Source: Paralichthys olivaceus
Lineage: Eukaryota; Chordata; Actinopteri; Pleuronectiformes; Paralichthyidae
Assembly: GCF_024713975.1 (NCBI RefSeq)
Contig: NC_091102.1
Location: 13,087,001-13,151,000 of the forward strand
Length of the DNA: 64,000 nt
Reading direction: 5' to 3'
Every line of letters starts with the position of its first letter. Within the stretch, counting starts at the first letter, position 1. Below are positions 38,521-50,260 of the stretch, piece by piece. A program made the position numbers and the translations under genes. A model generated the notes under the pieces. The model was not told the DNA's origin, ran no database searches, and saw nothing but the letters and a program-made list of their open reading frames with translations.

Positions 38521-39414
38521 ACCACACGTGTTTTTTCTTCTTACAGTGTCCATGTTTATTCCACAGCACGTAAACGCACCGTGACTCTACAATAAAACAC
38601 ATGCGGTGTAGACATGTTCCTCCGCCGCTCGCTAGATGGCGCTGCAGACTATTTTTTTATCATGTGTTCACCACAGATCCGGGGGCAGGTTCTCGCAGCA
38701 GGAAAAAGACAGGACGTAAGATGTGATCGGACAAAAATAGTGTCAATGTGACATGTTACTGCATTTGAGAGATAAATGCTTTCAACAAACGCACGTTTTC
38801 GTTTCTAGAGAAGGATGAACGCGGTATGTAAATCATTTATTTATCCGCCATTACACACGTCCTCCAATAACCTCATTGTTCAGGACGAGTACCGAGGCCT
38901 GCAGCACAGCTGATTGGTTGTACAGTACAGTGGTGCACATCTGGATTGTCACATTTGGATATCAATCATCTGGTCCATCAGCAACCACTGTGATCAGACC
39001 ACTTGTGCACTGTACAGGTTGAATCGTTGCAAAACTGTTTGGGCCCAAACTGTCCCACTGTCACTCCTCCACTCTGTCACTCTGTCATCCGGCCCACATA
39101 CCGCGTGGACTGATGGCACTGAGGCCACAAGTGAGCCATAGAAATATAGCATGTGAACCAAAGGTGGCCCAAATCTGTTTTGTGCTATTTGGGCGTTATT
39201 CACCATTTACCACCATGTTTGCCGCATGTCACTGCATGTTTGCCCCATTTGTTTTGCAGTTTGTGGGCTGTATTTGCTATTTAACATGAGCGCCACTTTA
39301 GCCTCACATCCATTTCCGGGCCATAAGAAGGCCAGAAGTGCTGCATCAATGCCTGAAGTGGCCCACATCCCTATGCTATCTGGTTTGTTTTCATAATAAC
39401 ACAGCTATTAAGCA

Positions 39415-39740
39415 GAGTTTAAGATTAAGATTCCTCTTAATGGTCCCACACACAGCATGCAACATGCAAACATGGGGAAATTTGACCTCTGTATTTAACC
39501 CATCCGTGTGAACGGAGCACACACGGAACACTATCCACACAGTGACCACACACGGAACAGTGGGCAGCCATGAAGGCACCTGGAGAGCAATTGGGGGGTT
39601 TGGTGCCTTGCTCAAGGGCACTTCGACAGTGCCCAGGAGGTGAACTAGCACCTCTCCAACTTCTGTCCATGCTGGACTTGAACCGGCCACTCTCCGGTTC
39701 CCAAGCCAAGTCGCTATGGACTGAGCTACTGCCTCCCCAG
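39415..39740 (-). mobile_element. tRNA-derived SINE (near full length)
   Basis: Read on the minus strand, the element starts GGGGAGGCAGTAGCTCAGTCC, which holds a pol III A box. About 35 bases later comes the B box GGTTCAAGTCC. A body with GTGCCCTTGAGCAAGGCACC follows, and the element ends in a tail with AATCTTAATC near 39420. The GAGCAAGGCACC block recalls the conserved core of fish V-type SINEs. The tRNA-like head cannot fold as a normal tRNA gene through its 3' half. Confidence 0.8.
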
Positions 39741-39805
39741 GTGGATGTACTATTATAGTATTACTGTTATATAATAATAACTAAATAAGTGTTTCTGACT
39801 TTCAG

Positions 39806-40888
39806 ATGTCCCTGTGAAACCCCTGCTCCTACACTGTGGCTGTAGAAAGCACCATGCTGGATAAACCCAGTGATAAAGACCAGCAGGCCGGCCAGTGTTC
39901 AGACTGTGGATGCACTTTCAGCCTGCCAGAGCCTGAGCCTGACTCGACCAGCACGTCGTCCTCTCCCAACCAGCAGCAGACATTCCAGACCAGGTGCCTG
40001 TCCTGCCAAGCGGAAGACAGCCTCCCCAATAGCCGGCGGCCGCACCGGCGCATCCGCCTGGACCCCCACATTTGTAGCCTATGCAACAAAACCTTCATCT
40101 CCTCCGCCCACCTGACCCTTCACCTCACCTCCCACAACAAGGAGAGGAAGTTCAGATGCAGCACCTGTGGCAAGTTCTTCCATCAGTCCTCCCATCTGAT
40201 GGCGCACAAAATAATCCACAGTGGAGACAGGCCGTTCAAATGTCCAGAGTGTGGCAAGACCTTCGGCCGCGCCTCCCATCTGAAGACGCACAGCCGGCTC
40301 CATACTGGCGAGAAGCCCTTTAAGTGCTCCTACTGTGACAAGTGTTTCACGCAGAAGGCCGGGCTCCTAGCGCACGTTCGTATACACACAGGGGAGCGGC
40401 CGTACAAGTGTGAGCGGTGCGGTGAGGGTTTTCGGTCTTTGTCCCTCCTGCTCACTCACAAAGCCCAGGAGTCCTCTGGGAAGGCTAAACCAGCGCCTGC
40501 AGCAGCATCGACTCAACCTGAGAAAACACAGGGTAGCACAGAGGATCTGAAGTGCGGCGTCTGCTGCCGCACCTTTGTCCGATCATCATACATCCGGCTG
40601 CACATACGCCTCAAGAAAGGACTGCGGCCGTATCACTGCAAAGTGTGCAACAAGACCTTTGTCAAGCTGGACACCTTTGTGAACCACTGTGATAAACACT
40701 TGAGGAAAAAAAAGGATAAAAGTAAGGAGGTTAAAGTCAAAGTTGTTAAACCCCCTCTGTTTGTTCCACTCTCCAGGCCTTCACCACCTCCTCTTCCTCC
40801 TGATCCTGAATCCCTACCCACTCAGCCTTTATCCTCAGATGTCAACACACGCTCCAGGTCAAAAGCAAAGACTAAAACAGAGCAATGA
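39806..40888 (+). CDS. C2H2 zinc-finger protein (344 aa; CDS from 39854)
   Basis: The exon starts after a TTCAG acceptor at 39801-39805; a three-codon upstream ORF opens it, and the best start is ATG 39854 in the context AGCACCATGC. The coding part is uninterrupted to TGA 40886-40888. Finger 1 begins HICSLC at residue 72, finger 2 FRCSTC near 100, finger 3 FKCPEC near 128 and finger 4 FKCSYC near 156, the later ones joined by TGEKPF and TGERPY linkers. Fingers 5 (YKCERC) and 6 (LKCGVC) keep the cysteines but lack the second histidine. Finger 7 (YHCKVC) is complete. A Lys-rich tail and a Pro-rich stretch follow. It is probably a nuclear DNA-binding regulator. There is no KRAB, BTB or SCAN domain, and I cannot name an orthologue. 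Any upstream exon, possibly near 38690-38823 before a GTATGT donor, would be non-coding. Confidence 0.85.
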
Positions 40889-41302
40889 CCAAGAAGTGGG
40901 TATCCAGTGACAAAAATGGTCTTTAATACAATTCTGCTTTTGTCATATTAATATATTGACATAAAAAGTCACTTGTTTCCAAATTATCAAAAGGGCAAAG
41001 AACACAGTGGCAGTTGAATAACTCTAGAAACACAACCGTTTTTACAATTTACGAATTGTACAGTTATTTAATTTAGAATATTAAATTTTATTGTGAACAA
41101 TTCAGTGTTTTTATTGCACATTTTAGCTTGTGTGAGGGATTATTAATAGTACCAATACTATTTCTGTGGCATGCATGTTCACTTTAATCTTTTAATATAA
41201 ATCTCCAATTGTTGTAATTCATGGTAAATCTGTTGTTTTCTTAACTCCATACAGGCCTTGTACAATTTATGAATGCAAAGTAAATGTATATTGTGGAGTA
41301 AA

Positions 41303-41308
41303 AATAAA
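41303..41308 (+). terminator. Candidate polyadenylation signal of the zinc-finger gene
   Basis: AATAAA about 415 bases past the stop codon, with a TTTTCATTTATTG stretch downstream. Confidence 0.5.
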
Positions 41309-41457
41309 GACAGAAACATAGTGTTTTGAACTTGAATTTTCATTTATTGTAGCTGCGTCCACGAATATTTGATAAAAACAGTTTTCTGTTTGTTGATCAT
41401 TGTCAGCACAGCACTGTCCTCTCTGAAACCCTTTTCCCCACTGAGACCAAAAAAGCA

Positions 41458-41820
41458 TTTAAAGGTACAGTGTGTAGAATTTTGTGACATGCAGTGTTTA
41501 AATTGCATGTTGCAGCTGAACACCCCTCACCTCACCCTCTCCTTCCAAACATGAAAAAGAAACAGTGGTAGCTTCAGTTGTCATAAAAACTCAAAAGGTG
41601 TTTAGTTTGTCCAGTCTGGACTTATGTAAAAAATATGGCGGCCTCGTAGAGAGGACCCCCTCGATGTAAATATAAAGTACTTGAATATAAAGGGCCTTTT
41701 CTGGTGTAAAGAAAACTACAATTTAGATGAAACAAACTAGAGAAAACATGAGAATTAGTCTACATGAAATTTCTGCCAATAGATCCCTTTCACCTAAATC
41801 TTACACACTGGACCTTTAAA
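41458..41820. mobile_element. TIR element family A, copy 2 (best preserved MITE)
   Basis: The element starts TTTAAAGGTACAGTGTGTAG and ends CACACTGGACCTTTAAA, a clear inverted terminal repeat (about 16 bp, one or two mismatches). The interior carries ATGGCGGCCTCGTAGAG and AATAGATCCCTTTCACC. It is non-coding and about 363 bp. The other copies are at 18271-18612 and 62056-62430. Confidence 0.9.
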
Positions 41821-42425
41821 TTGAAATTACACTGATCTACCATTCATTCAAACACGACCCTGCTCCTATTGCATTCATCATGGTGTGTTAAATTACCCAG
41901 GCCTAGGTTATCACATGTACCACAGTGCGGCTACATGTGCGCCCAGATGAGGCTCCTGTGACCGTCATGCTCATAATCATATGAAAGTCGCACTTCCATC
42001 ACGGGTCATAAGCAGCTCGCAGCTGTGTGTCACCTCCACAGGAGAAAACTCTACCAACCTATGGAGACACAAATACAAATAAGTGTCACAACCCCAAAGA
42101 TAAAGTGAGGAGTCTTGGGAGCCTCACGGATGTTACTGAGTCACATTGCATGGGAATATTGCAACCAAGGTGCTATAAGATATGATAAAGCAATCTCCCA
42201 CCACTTTATGGGTTATAGTTCATTAATTATATCGCTCAGTTGAGGTGCATGAAGTGAAGATTTTTGACTTGCAGTTGTCACTGTCCTCTGTGCTGCTGTT
42301 GATGTTCCAGTGCAGGGTAACTGTCATGGTGTCTCCAGAAAGGATGCCGAGATGTGATTTATTATTGTCAGCTGTTAGAGATCTCACCAAGGATGTTATG
42401 CTTTCATTGCTGTATAAGTGACTAA
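41821..42425. other. Intergenic stretch, nothing recognised
   Basis: A unique-looking stretch between repeat copies downstream of the zinc-finger gene, with no gene, RNA or repeat I can support. Confidence 0.5.
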
Positions 42426-42515
42426 AAGCAGCGTTACACAAACACTACTGAATTGATCTTTCTTGAAACTTGATGGAAGGATGGTGGTATGAGGCGAGGA
42501 AGAATACATTACGTT
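42426..42515. repeat. Interspersed repeat family D, fragment
   Basis: A short segment with ACACAAACACTACTGAATTG, then TTGAAACTTGATGGAAGGA, matches the central block of copies at 43120-43410 and 44955-45108. Confidence 0.6.
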
Positions 42516-43119
42516 TTGGAGCATATTTGCAGGATAAGGTGTTTTTGACTGTTTCACCCCCTGTCTCCAGGCTTTCAAAATTAACAGTGAATCTGTGGAA
42601 AACACCAGACTTCTCCACACAGAACTGAAAATGATCCTCAATTTCCTGAGAAATGAAAGCACATTCCTTTGGTTACAAAATCCAAAGTGTATGGGGTGGA
42701 TCCTATTTGAATATAGAAAAAAACAACAGCCACAAAGTACCTCCAGGTCATTGACTTGCAGAGTGTACATGTCCAGACAGATCATGTCAAAGGGAGCGGT
42801 GATTTTGAAAACAATGAGTGACTCATGTTAAAAGATATAAAGAAGTTGGTATGATATTACAGTGATGTAAAAAAAAAAGGTGTGTACTTGGTACTGCAAC
42901 AGATCAACATGTGTTTTTACCTAAAACTTCACAAAACATTTGTACGAGAACTATTATAATATTAAATGATATACAGTATTTAGACAAAATCAAGAGAGTG
43001 GGGTGTTGGTTCACATACAGGTATTATGGAAAGATTAGAAAAGAGGAAGAAATGAAAGATTAGACAAATCAATGAATCTCTTTGAATTGGGAACTTCTGT
43101 GACTAATACGTTCTTATAC

Positions 43120-43410
43120 CTTTGTCCCTTGGTTTGTTTGTCAGCAGGATTATGCAAAAACTACCAAACAGATTTCTATGAAACTTGATCGCAGAGAAAG
43201 AACACACTGAATTTTGGCACAGATCTGGACAAAGTTGAAGATCCAGGATATTTTTCTTTCTTTATTTAACATTACAACATGGGTTATTGTATTTTTTACA
43301 TTTTCATCAATATCCCAGGGGATAATTTGGGGACTGATATCTATGAGTGTGTGCAATTTGGTGTAGCTTGATTGAATTGAAGGAGAGTTGGACCTTGACG
43401 GAGGTATGCA
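43120..43410. repeat. Interspersed repeat family D, copy 3
   Basis: The segment runs through AGCAGGATTATGCAAAAAC, TATGAAACTTGATCGCAG, GAGTGTGTGCAATTTGGTG and ends near GGAGGTATGCATTATGC. The motif order equals that of the copy at 7450-7745, including the GAGTGTGTG(C/A)AATTTGGTG block. It has no coding capacity. Confidence 0.7.
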
Positions 43411-43439
43411 TTATGCTATACTGTGATCCAATCTAGTCA

Positions 43440-44510
43440 TACTTTAGGATAAATGTCAAGCGTTATTGGCTTGACCATCTGTGGCAATTGACCGTGCCAC
43501 AGGGGCTCCCCCACACACACCCAGAGACAGTCCTGGTGCTTTTCAGCATCTTCATTAAACAAAACATAAACTTACAAAATCCTAAACTTAAGTACCAGCA
43601 CTTTCTGTTCAGCTCAGCATCTCTCAGTCTTTCTACATGCATCTCCCATGTTTGTCTGTCTCAGTATGTGTGTGTCTCTGAGGCAGCTCGTCTGCTGCCT
43701 TTTAAAGCTGAGGACCAATCAGCTAACAGCTCTCACCTGCGCTGATTGATCAGTGGAGATGCTCTCCCATCCCCCTCCACAGTGTAATGTTCACTGAGAC
43801 TAGTTCTTAATGAAGAGGGGTGATGTCCAGGCCCTAGGGTCACTCAAAGAAGGAATTTTTCTCTGCGTAGTAACCTTCGGCCTGACATGGCACCAGGGTG
43901 AGGGCTGCAGACGAGGTCCACATCTGATTCCACCATGAACTCAATCTAGACCAGAGGGAAGAGACAGAGAAACACAGTAAAGTACGTTGAAATCTGCACA
44001 GAGCTGAGAGTGGAAGTTGGCACCTAGAAAAACTAATCATACTGACATGAGCATCCAGAATGCTGAAAACCTTCAAACAGAATATTATCAGTGGTAAAAA
44101 TTAAAAGTATCTGCTGGGACATTATTACCAGTTAACATTACCATATGACCAGCAGGCAGTTGCCTTACTTGTCCACTGGTTACAACTTCAGTACCTTGTT
44201 GACATGCACACCATAGCATGTAGTAACAACCTCTATCCAGCAGGTGGGAACATAGATTCACTAATGCTCAGTGCACATTGTCTCTGACCCATGAGTAAAC
44301 AGTAACAGGTCTGTCCTGCGTCTTTCTGAGTAGTGCGTTCAAAGACATACAGACAAATAAAGCTGAGTAGCTGAACAGCAGCAATTTGAATTCTAATTTA
44401 TGTGTCTATTTTAGTTTCACTGCATTTTATAACAAATATAACTTTGAGAGAAGATGGTTATTGTGATGGATTTCCTGACTCTAGTCAGATTTATGGCTGA
44501 GTGTCACTGC
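43440..44510. other. Intergenic stretch, nothing firmly recognised
   Basis: Non-repetitive-looking DNA between repeats. A minus-strand stretch at 43849-43945 follows an acceptor-like CTCTGGTCTAG, but I find no partner exon and do not call it a gene. Confidence 0.45.
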
Positions 44511-44514
44511 CATA

Positions 44515-45352
44515 GTCTGTACAGTCTAGACCCTATGTAAATAAAGATGGATGACATGACAGCTCCCTAAAGTGAAGCCAAACTGCGTGGTGGCTGGCTG
44601 CAGTATAGATAAACAATCTCTCTGGTAATGGATGGACCTAACTAAAAAGTACATGGCAAATAATGGCAAATGGTGTCTGTCATTTTACTTGTTGTAGTAG
44701 TTTCTCTTTATGGTGTATGATCAAGTGTTCATTTTCCATTAAGTTCGGTTTTCATTACTTATTTGATGCCATAATAACGGGGTGAAACATTCTGATTGAC
44801 AGCTGAGTCTAAATCCTGATTGGTCCAGCATGTGTATCAGCGGGACCTTCCTTCCTTCCTCCCTCCATCACTGCTCCGTAGACTCTTGCTCAAAATCACT
44901 TGCGCAAGATGGCAATGCTCATGGGATATTTGCTTCCACCAATTAGGTTTTGTTTTCACTCATCAGTTTTTTTTTTTTTTTAGAGGATTACGCTAAAACT
45001 CCTGCACAAATTCTCATGAAACTTGGTGGAAGGATGTGCTGTGGGTCAGGGAAGACCTTTGTGGCTATTTAGCCTGGGGAGAGTTATACGCTCTACTGAG
45101 TGCCATTCAAGTTAAGTATTAGACTTTGGGGTGAACATGATTCACAGCTGAGACTAACTCGGGATTGGTTGCACACATTTATCAACAGGACCTTCCTTCA
45201 GATCCCTCCCTTCATCACTACTCTAGATTGTGGCTCCACAGGACAGCACTGTTGGAAGATGGCAGCATTTATATAAGGATGTTTTGGCTTCATTTCTGGG
45301 TATTAGGGGTAAAAGGAGACATGTCTTCCATCTATATATATACACGTGGCAT
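44515..45352. mobile_element. TIR element family C with internal duplication
   Basis: The left end reads CTATGTAAATAAAGATGGATGACATGACAG and the right end GGAGACATGTCTTCCATCTATATATATACACG, which are roughly inverted. A block with TGATTGGTCCAGCATG, GGACCTTCCTTCC and CAAGATGGCAATG (about 44790-44945) recurs as GGATTGGTTGCACACA, GGACCTTCCTTCAG and GAAGATGGCAGC (about 45130-45300). A repeat of family D (44955-45108) lies between the two blocks. A further copy of the right end is at 58130-58335. Non-coding DNA-transposon derivative. Confidence 0.6.
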
Positions 45353-45895
45353 GCTTACATTTCTAAATGTGTGCAACTTGTTGATGAACTGCCACATACA
45401 GAACATTATGAATCTTTAAAGTTTCTAACCAGCATCCCATAACTGCTTAAGTATTCTTCATCCTGCCATGGATAACCTTTGACCCCAGGCAGCTCAGCCC
45501 ACCACAAGTCTGATGAGGGTTTGGTGTGTACAAGCAGTCTGTCCCCACTTCCTGTTTTTACGTTAAATGAAGTACCTTAATGTGCTGATTGGAAAAACAA
45601 AGATGGCGGGTTGGGTTTCTGTGTGAAGTGGAGATCATATCAAAAACTAATGTCGATACTCATTATTATTATTATTGTAACGCTACATGTAGTATACGTA
45701 TAGTAAATATTATAATAGCATAATATATCTGGTTCCGCAGCTGCAGGATTTAGATCTTACACTACCAAACAATTATTACTTTAACTGGTGCTGTTAACTT
45801 TCATAACTTGATAATATCTTTAAGTACCACTCTTAGTTACAAGTACATTCAATACAGTAAGCAGCAAAGAATTAAGGCACAATATACAGTATAAA
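45353..45895. other. Intergenic stretch downstream of ercc1
   Basis: No gene or known repeat is recognised. A short (ATT)n run lies near 45661-45676. The ercc1 3' end lies just to the right. Confidence 0.5.
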
Positions 45896-45908
45896 AATAT
45901 ACAAAACA

Positions 45909-45914
45909 TTTATT
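45909..45914 (-). terminator. ercc1: Candidate ercc1 polyadenylation signal
   Basis: TTTATT on the plus strand is AATAAA for the minus-strand ercc1 transcript, about 160 bases past its stop codon. Confidence 0.6.
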
Positions 45915-46075
45915 TTCATTATTTCCATAAAATTTAACATTAAACAAACTACAGCACACTCACAGAACACTTGAACAGTTCACATTTAAAATCCTTGAAA
46001 CCATCCATGATTCACTGGAAGTATTCAGTGAAGTCCACGATGATGGCTCATGTCACAGGCTGTTGGTGGGAAGTT

Positions 46076-49000
46076 TCACGTGTCTTTTGTTTTGGACTTG
46101 AGGAAGGGTTTGTGCAGCACGTCGTAGAGTCGTCTTGCCTACGAGCAGAAATATGAATTCAACAAATGTTTAATCTACCCTCCACACAGTTATATCTTGC
46201 TTATGTGCTATTATGTACTTTTTGTGGTCCAAGGCCCGGACAGAGAACCAGGTCTTCCTTAGATGCACTGATGATGCCTTCTATCGACTGTCAAAATACA
46301 AGAATTATGAGGAGATCACATATCCCTCAGCAAAACTGGAAACAATGTACTAACAGACATGTAATGTGTGTGTGTGTGTGTGTGTGTTATTAAAAGAATC
46401 TTTGATGTGCAGAGCAGCTAATGGATGGTAAATACTGTTTTCTGTTCAGTGATACTCACCGAAAAAGTGGACAGTAAGGTAAGGGCATCGGTCTTGTTTA
46501 TAGACTTGACAGTGGTCAAGCAGTCTGTAACCTTAAAAAACATCAAATCCAATCAGCATCGCATTGTACAGAGACTGAAAAACTCTGCATGACTTTGGCA
46601 GATTATTTTACTCAAAATTTCAATGTAACAGCATCATATCAAGTCAGTGAAATGAAAATGTCTGAAAGTGGCAAGAGGTAGAAGTAGCCATGGGCGTTTA
46701 AACCTTTGGATGAATTCGCCTACCTTCGACAGATAGTCCTTTTCAACTTGCTCCTTCAGTAGGTCTGCAGGTTTCTTTTCATAAGATTTATATGTTTCTA
46801 GGTAACGTCCTGCCTCCTCCGGACTGTTAAATCAACACAATGAAAACGAAACGGAATATTTGAATTGTTATATTTGCCAACCATAATGCTAGCTTACCAA
46901 CATAGAAAAATAAAACATGCTTGAGTTACCTTTAGTGTTTTTCCATATGTGGATTATGGTCAGAATGAGCATATTTAATTTAAGACTGCTGAAGTATGAA
47001 AGACAGAAACTACAAATAACAAACCTATATTACATAATAAATAAAATCCTTTCAGTATCATTCCAAAGTCATAGCATTAATGTATTCAAAGCCATTTCCA
47101 AGCTTGGTCTTTTCTGTCTGTCTTCTGTTAAAAAAATGTATCTGTCTTCTTGGCAATCTGTTGCCGATCTTACCTCCAAGCCAAAATAAGAGTGCAGTCA
47201 GCCATGATGCAGATGCGAGCCAGCTCCTTCAATGCATGATGAGGATCTTTCTGTGATCACAAACCAGATAAACGAGATTCAGTCATTAAGCTTAATTAAT
47301 GGAACATGGAGCTGTAGGATTTTTTTTTGAACCAAATATTGTTAAACTACGTGTACAGCATATCTGTCATCTAGTAATATTTACCTACATGCAGACGTTA
47401 AACAGCCTCCAGCTACATGTCACACTTTAAATAGTAGAGCTGATTAAAAATAGGCAAGGTATGAGTTATACAAATGTTCGGAATGGGAGGCTGACATGAC
47501 CACATGTATTTAGTGCTTTTGTGTTTTCTAGAGGCTTTTCAACCGAGTAAAAAATAACATTGCTGAACATCCCATGATTACATGTCAAAACGTACTGTAG
47601 TGGGAAAAAAACACCTATCAAAAAACAGCTATATTAGCTAACAACATGAATGTTTTAATTTATTTTGTGTATAATAACAAAAATTTTGTGCATAAAGATG
47701 GGTGACTACTTTCTACCTTTGTACAAAACATTTAGGGAGTTGTCATGTCGTCCAACTTTATAAACAATTTATGGTACAGAGAATCAACTAAGAGCTTTGA
47801 ACAGAAATTGGACTGAACCTCTTCATTTGTGGCAAGAAATGATACCAGGGTAACTAGAGACTTTTTCCACTGCAAATTTTATAAACATGCAGATAATAAG
47901 TGGAATGACAACACATATTTAACTTAAGCCCTTTCATTTGTCAGTTTTATCAGTAGAATTGATTAAATTTTAACTGATTTTATATTGAGCAACCAACACT
48001 GAAAGGTTTCATAAATTCCAACCACACAAATATTACCCTAAGAAGTTAAACCCCTACTGTTTCACATTTTCACTTTCATAATTGATGATTGATGTATAAC
48101 TTGTCATAGTAAAGGTCAGGTTTACGAAACACGTTTTTACTTACCACATCTACTTGCACCAGTAAAACTCGCAGGGTGAAAGTCTGTCCAAGCTGCTTCA
48201 AACGGTCGTGTATATAGTTTGGGTTCAGGTTGTGATACCTCAGACTTCAAACCAGCCAAGAAACCAACATCAAATCCAAACAGGCAACACAAATGAAAGA
48301 AAACAACATTAACAAAACAAACAGTTAACTCCTCTTTGTGTACATGCAAACACATCTTCTTGATCTCCCACACTTACAGAACAAAATCTCACCTGAGGAA
48401 GAGAGCACACGCTGTATGTCCCAACACATAGTCTGGTACAACATCTCCAAACTCCCATGGAACACTCCGCACAAACTTCAGAATGGGATTTCCTCTCTGT
48501 ATGAAAAAAAAACAAGGTGTGATGTGATACATACCATTTTGCAGACAACTCACAAACTAGAAAACACTTCTTTCCAAATAAAAGAGAGAGTCTGACTCTC
48601 CATTTGAAGTGGCAGATCTGGCAAATTACTATTTACTATTGATGATGGATTATTTAGGAAAAAAATAAACCTTTTCCTTCAGGTTTCTAATTAAATATTT
48701 ATCAGGATTATGCTTATGCATTGTGCAAGCACTGTCAAGAGGTATAAAATGTAATTGTTTTGAATGTTCTACCTCAGAGTTATGAAATGTTTCGACTTTC
48801 AACAAAACACAATCATCTGTCTGATTTCTCCAGGTTTCCCTCAGAAGCAAAGATCAGTCTTTAACAAATAAAGATTTGACATATATCATGAAAATATCCA
48901 CACCGACTCATAGAAAGTTGTTATCATGGCTACATGCCCAGTGTTTTTGTAAATCCTACATCTGTTGTTGCCTGATTGAAAACCCGTGAGGATTACCTGT

Positions 49001-49676
49001 CGAGAACTAACAATAATGCTGCTCCCTGTCCCCACTGGTTTAGGAGCCAGGCTGAGGCTTGCATCTGATCTTGGACAGTTTCCCTCTTTTTGGTCTGTGC
49101 AAACCGTCTGTGTCTCCTCAGTCCTTTGAACCACTTCAGATCCACCTCCAGTCCCTTTAGACCAGTCCTGATCCTGACCTGTTTCACATGCTCCAGTGGC
49201 AGAAGATACTGAACCAGACCGGGTTTGTTTCACACTGGTGACTCCAGCACCATCAGTCCCGGGACTTCTGAGGATGTTCTCTCTCTGAGGAGCCACGTTG
49301 CTTTTACTCTGGACGATGTATTCAGCATAAGACATGGGCTGGTCCACTGACTCTGGAGCAGACCCAGAGGAGGCTGAGGTGACAGCTTCTTTGGATGAAG
49401 ACACAAACTGCGGCTTTGGCTGAAAAACAATTACACGAAGAGCTTGTCTGAGGGTTTTAAATAAAATCATGAAAGTTTATATCAAGCTTTCCCGAACAAA
49501 GCTTTGTGTGGCTATGCTGGTCATTTAGACATTTGAATTTGAAGCTGACGTTGGTCGGTTAGCTTGCTAAATATTAGCCTACAAAGTTATGAGTTAAATT
49601 CTGGCTAAATACAGACCGGTGTTCTTTCTTTGGTGAAAGCTGAGTCATCCAGGTTGATGTTGAACCTTTTACTCAT
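46076..49676 (-). CDS. ercc1: DNA excision repair protein ERCC1
   Basis: Coding exons in transcript order: 49676-49617, 49419-48997, 48496-48393, 48244-48145, 47250-47174, 46823-46724, 46531-46460, 46287-46219, 46138-46076. They join in phase into 355 residues, starting [20 protein letters not shown]. The central domain opens [20 protein letters not shown], matching the XPA-binding and DNA-binding region of ERCC1. It continues [20 protein letters not shown], then [20 protein letters not shown] and [20 protein letters not shown]. The C-terminal tandem helix-hairpin-helix ends in [24 protein letters not shown]1 pairs with the XPF (ERCC4) nuclease and positions it for the 5' incision in nucleotide excision repair and in interstrand cross-link repair; it is itself non-catalytic. 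The 141-residue second exon is a longer, Ser/Thr-rich N-terminal linker than in the 297-residue human protein, though it keeps a YAEYI motif. The short tail SKTKDT replaces the human ending. It is head to head with the SON-like gene. Confidence 0.97.
46365..46388. repeat. (GT)n microsatellite
   Basis: A short run of about 12 GT units inside an ercc1 intron. Confidence 0.8.
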
Positions 49677-49834
49677 GTCTGTACACTGATAACGACTTTT
49701 CAAATAAAGAAATAGCACAGACTAGAAACACTACTGCTCACTATCGTCCGACAGGAAGAGCAACAATAATACTTCCGGTCTACCTTCTTCAGAATAAAAG
49801 CGTCTCCTTAAATTTTAACAATAACCTGTATATA

Positions 49835-49909
<75 letters not shown>

Positions 49910-49914
49910 CATCC
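49835..49914. repeat. (ATCT)n microsatellite
   Basis: About 18 perfect ATCT units followed by ATCC variants, in the spacer between ercc1 and the SON-like gene. Confidence 0.95.
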
Positions 49915-50204
49915 ATACATCTAACCACATTATGTTATACAGTGTGTGTATGTACTTATAGGGTTACAGCCCCTAATGCTCTCCTGCCTTTCACATCTGT
50001 TCTAGCTGTTCTTTCAGCCCATTAGTACTTCTCAATCTTGTCATGCTCCCTTTTCCTGATGTTACTATTTCATAGGAGAGTGATACAACTATCACTAATA
50101 TAATATCCAAGTTAACAAGGGGCAGAAAATACATATACAGTTATTGTACATGTATAGAATGTGCATTGGATGGACATGCACATTTCATAAAGCTCAGAAT
50201 CAGA

Positions 50205-50260
50205 ATCAGAAGTACTTTATTAATCTCCGTAGGGAAATTCAAATGTTACAGAGCCCCTGA
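50205..50260. repeat. Fish retroelement tail fragment
   Basis: CAGAATCAGAATCAGAAG followed by TACTTTATTAATCTCCGTAG and GGAAATTC is a very common short fish repeat, usually the tail of a LINE-type element. The element body is missing. Confidence 0.65.

Noticed and set aside
39660..39740. tRNA-like sequence with A and B boxes on the minus strand
   Set aside because: It is the head of a SINE with a long body and tail; the 3' half does not form a tRNA acceptor stem, so it is not a tRNA gene.
43849..43945. Possible terminal exon on the minus strand after CTCTGGTCTAG
   Set aside because: No partner exon or family resemblance was found, and two frames are equally open.
48886..49470. ORF starting MILFKTLRQ on the minus strand
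   Set aside because: Its first residues are intron read-through; the real ercc1 exon begins at 49419 after a TTTTTCAG acceptor and is fed by the ATG exon at 49676.
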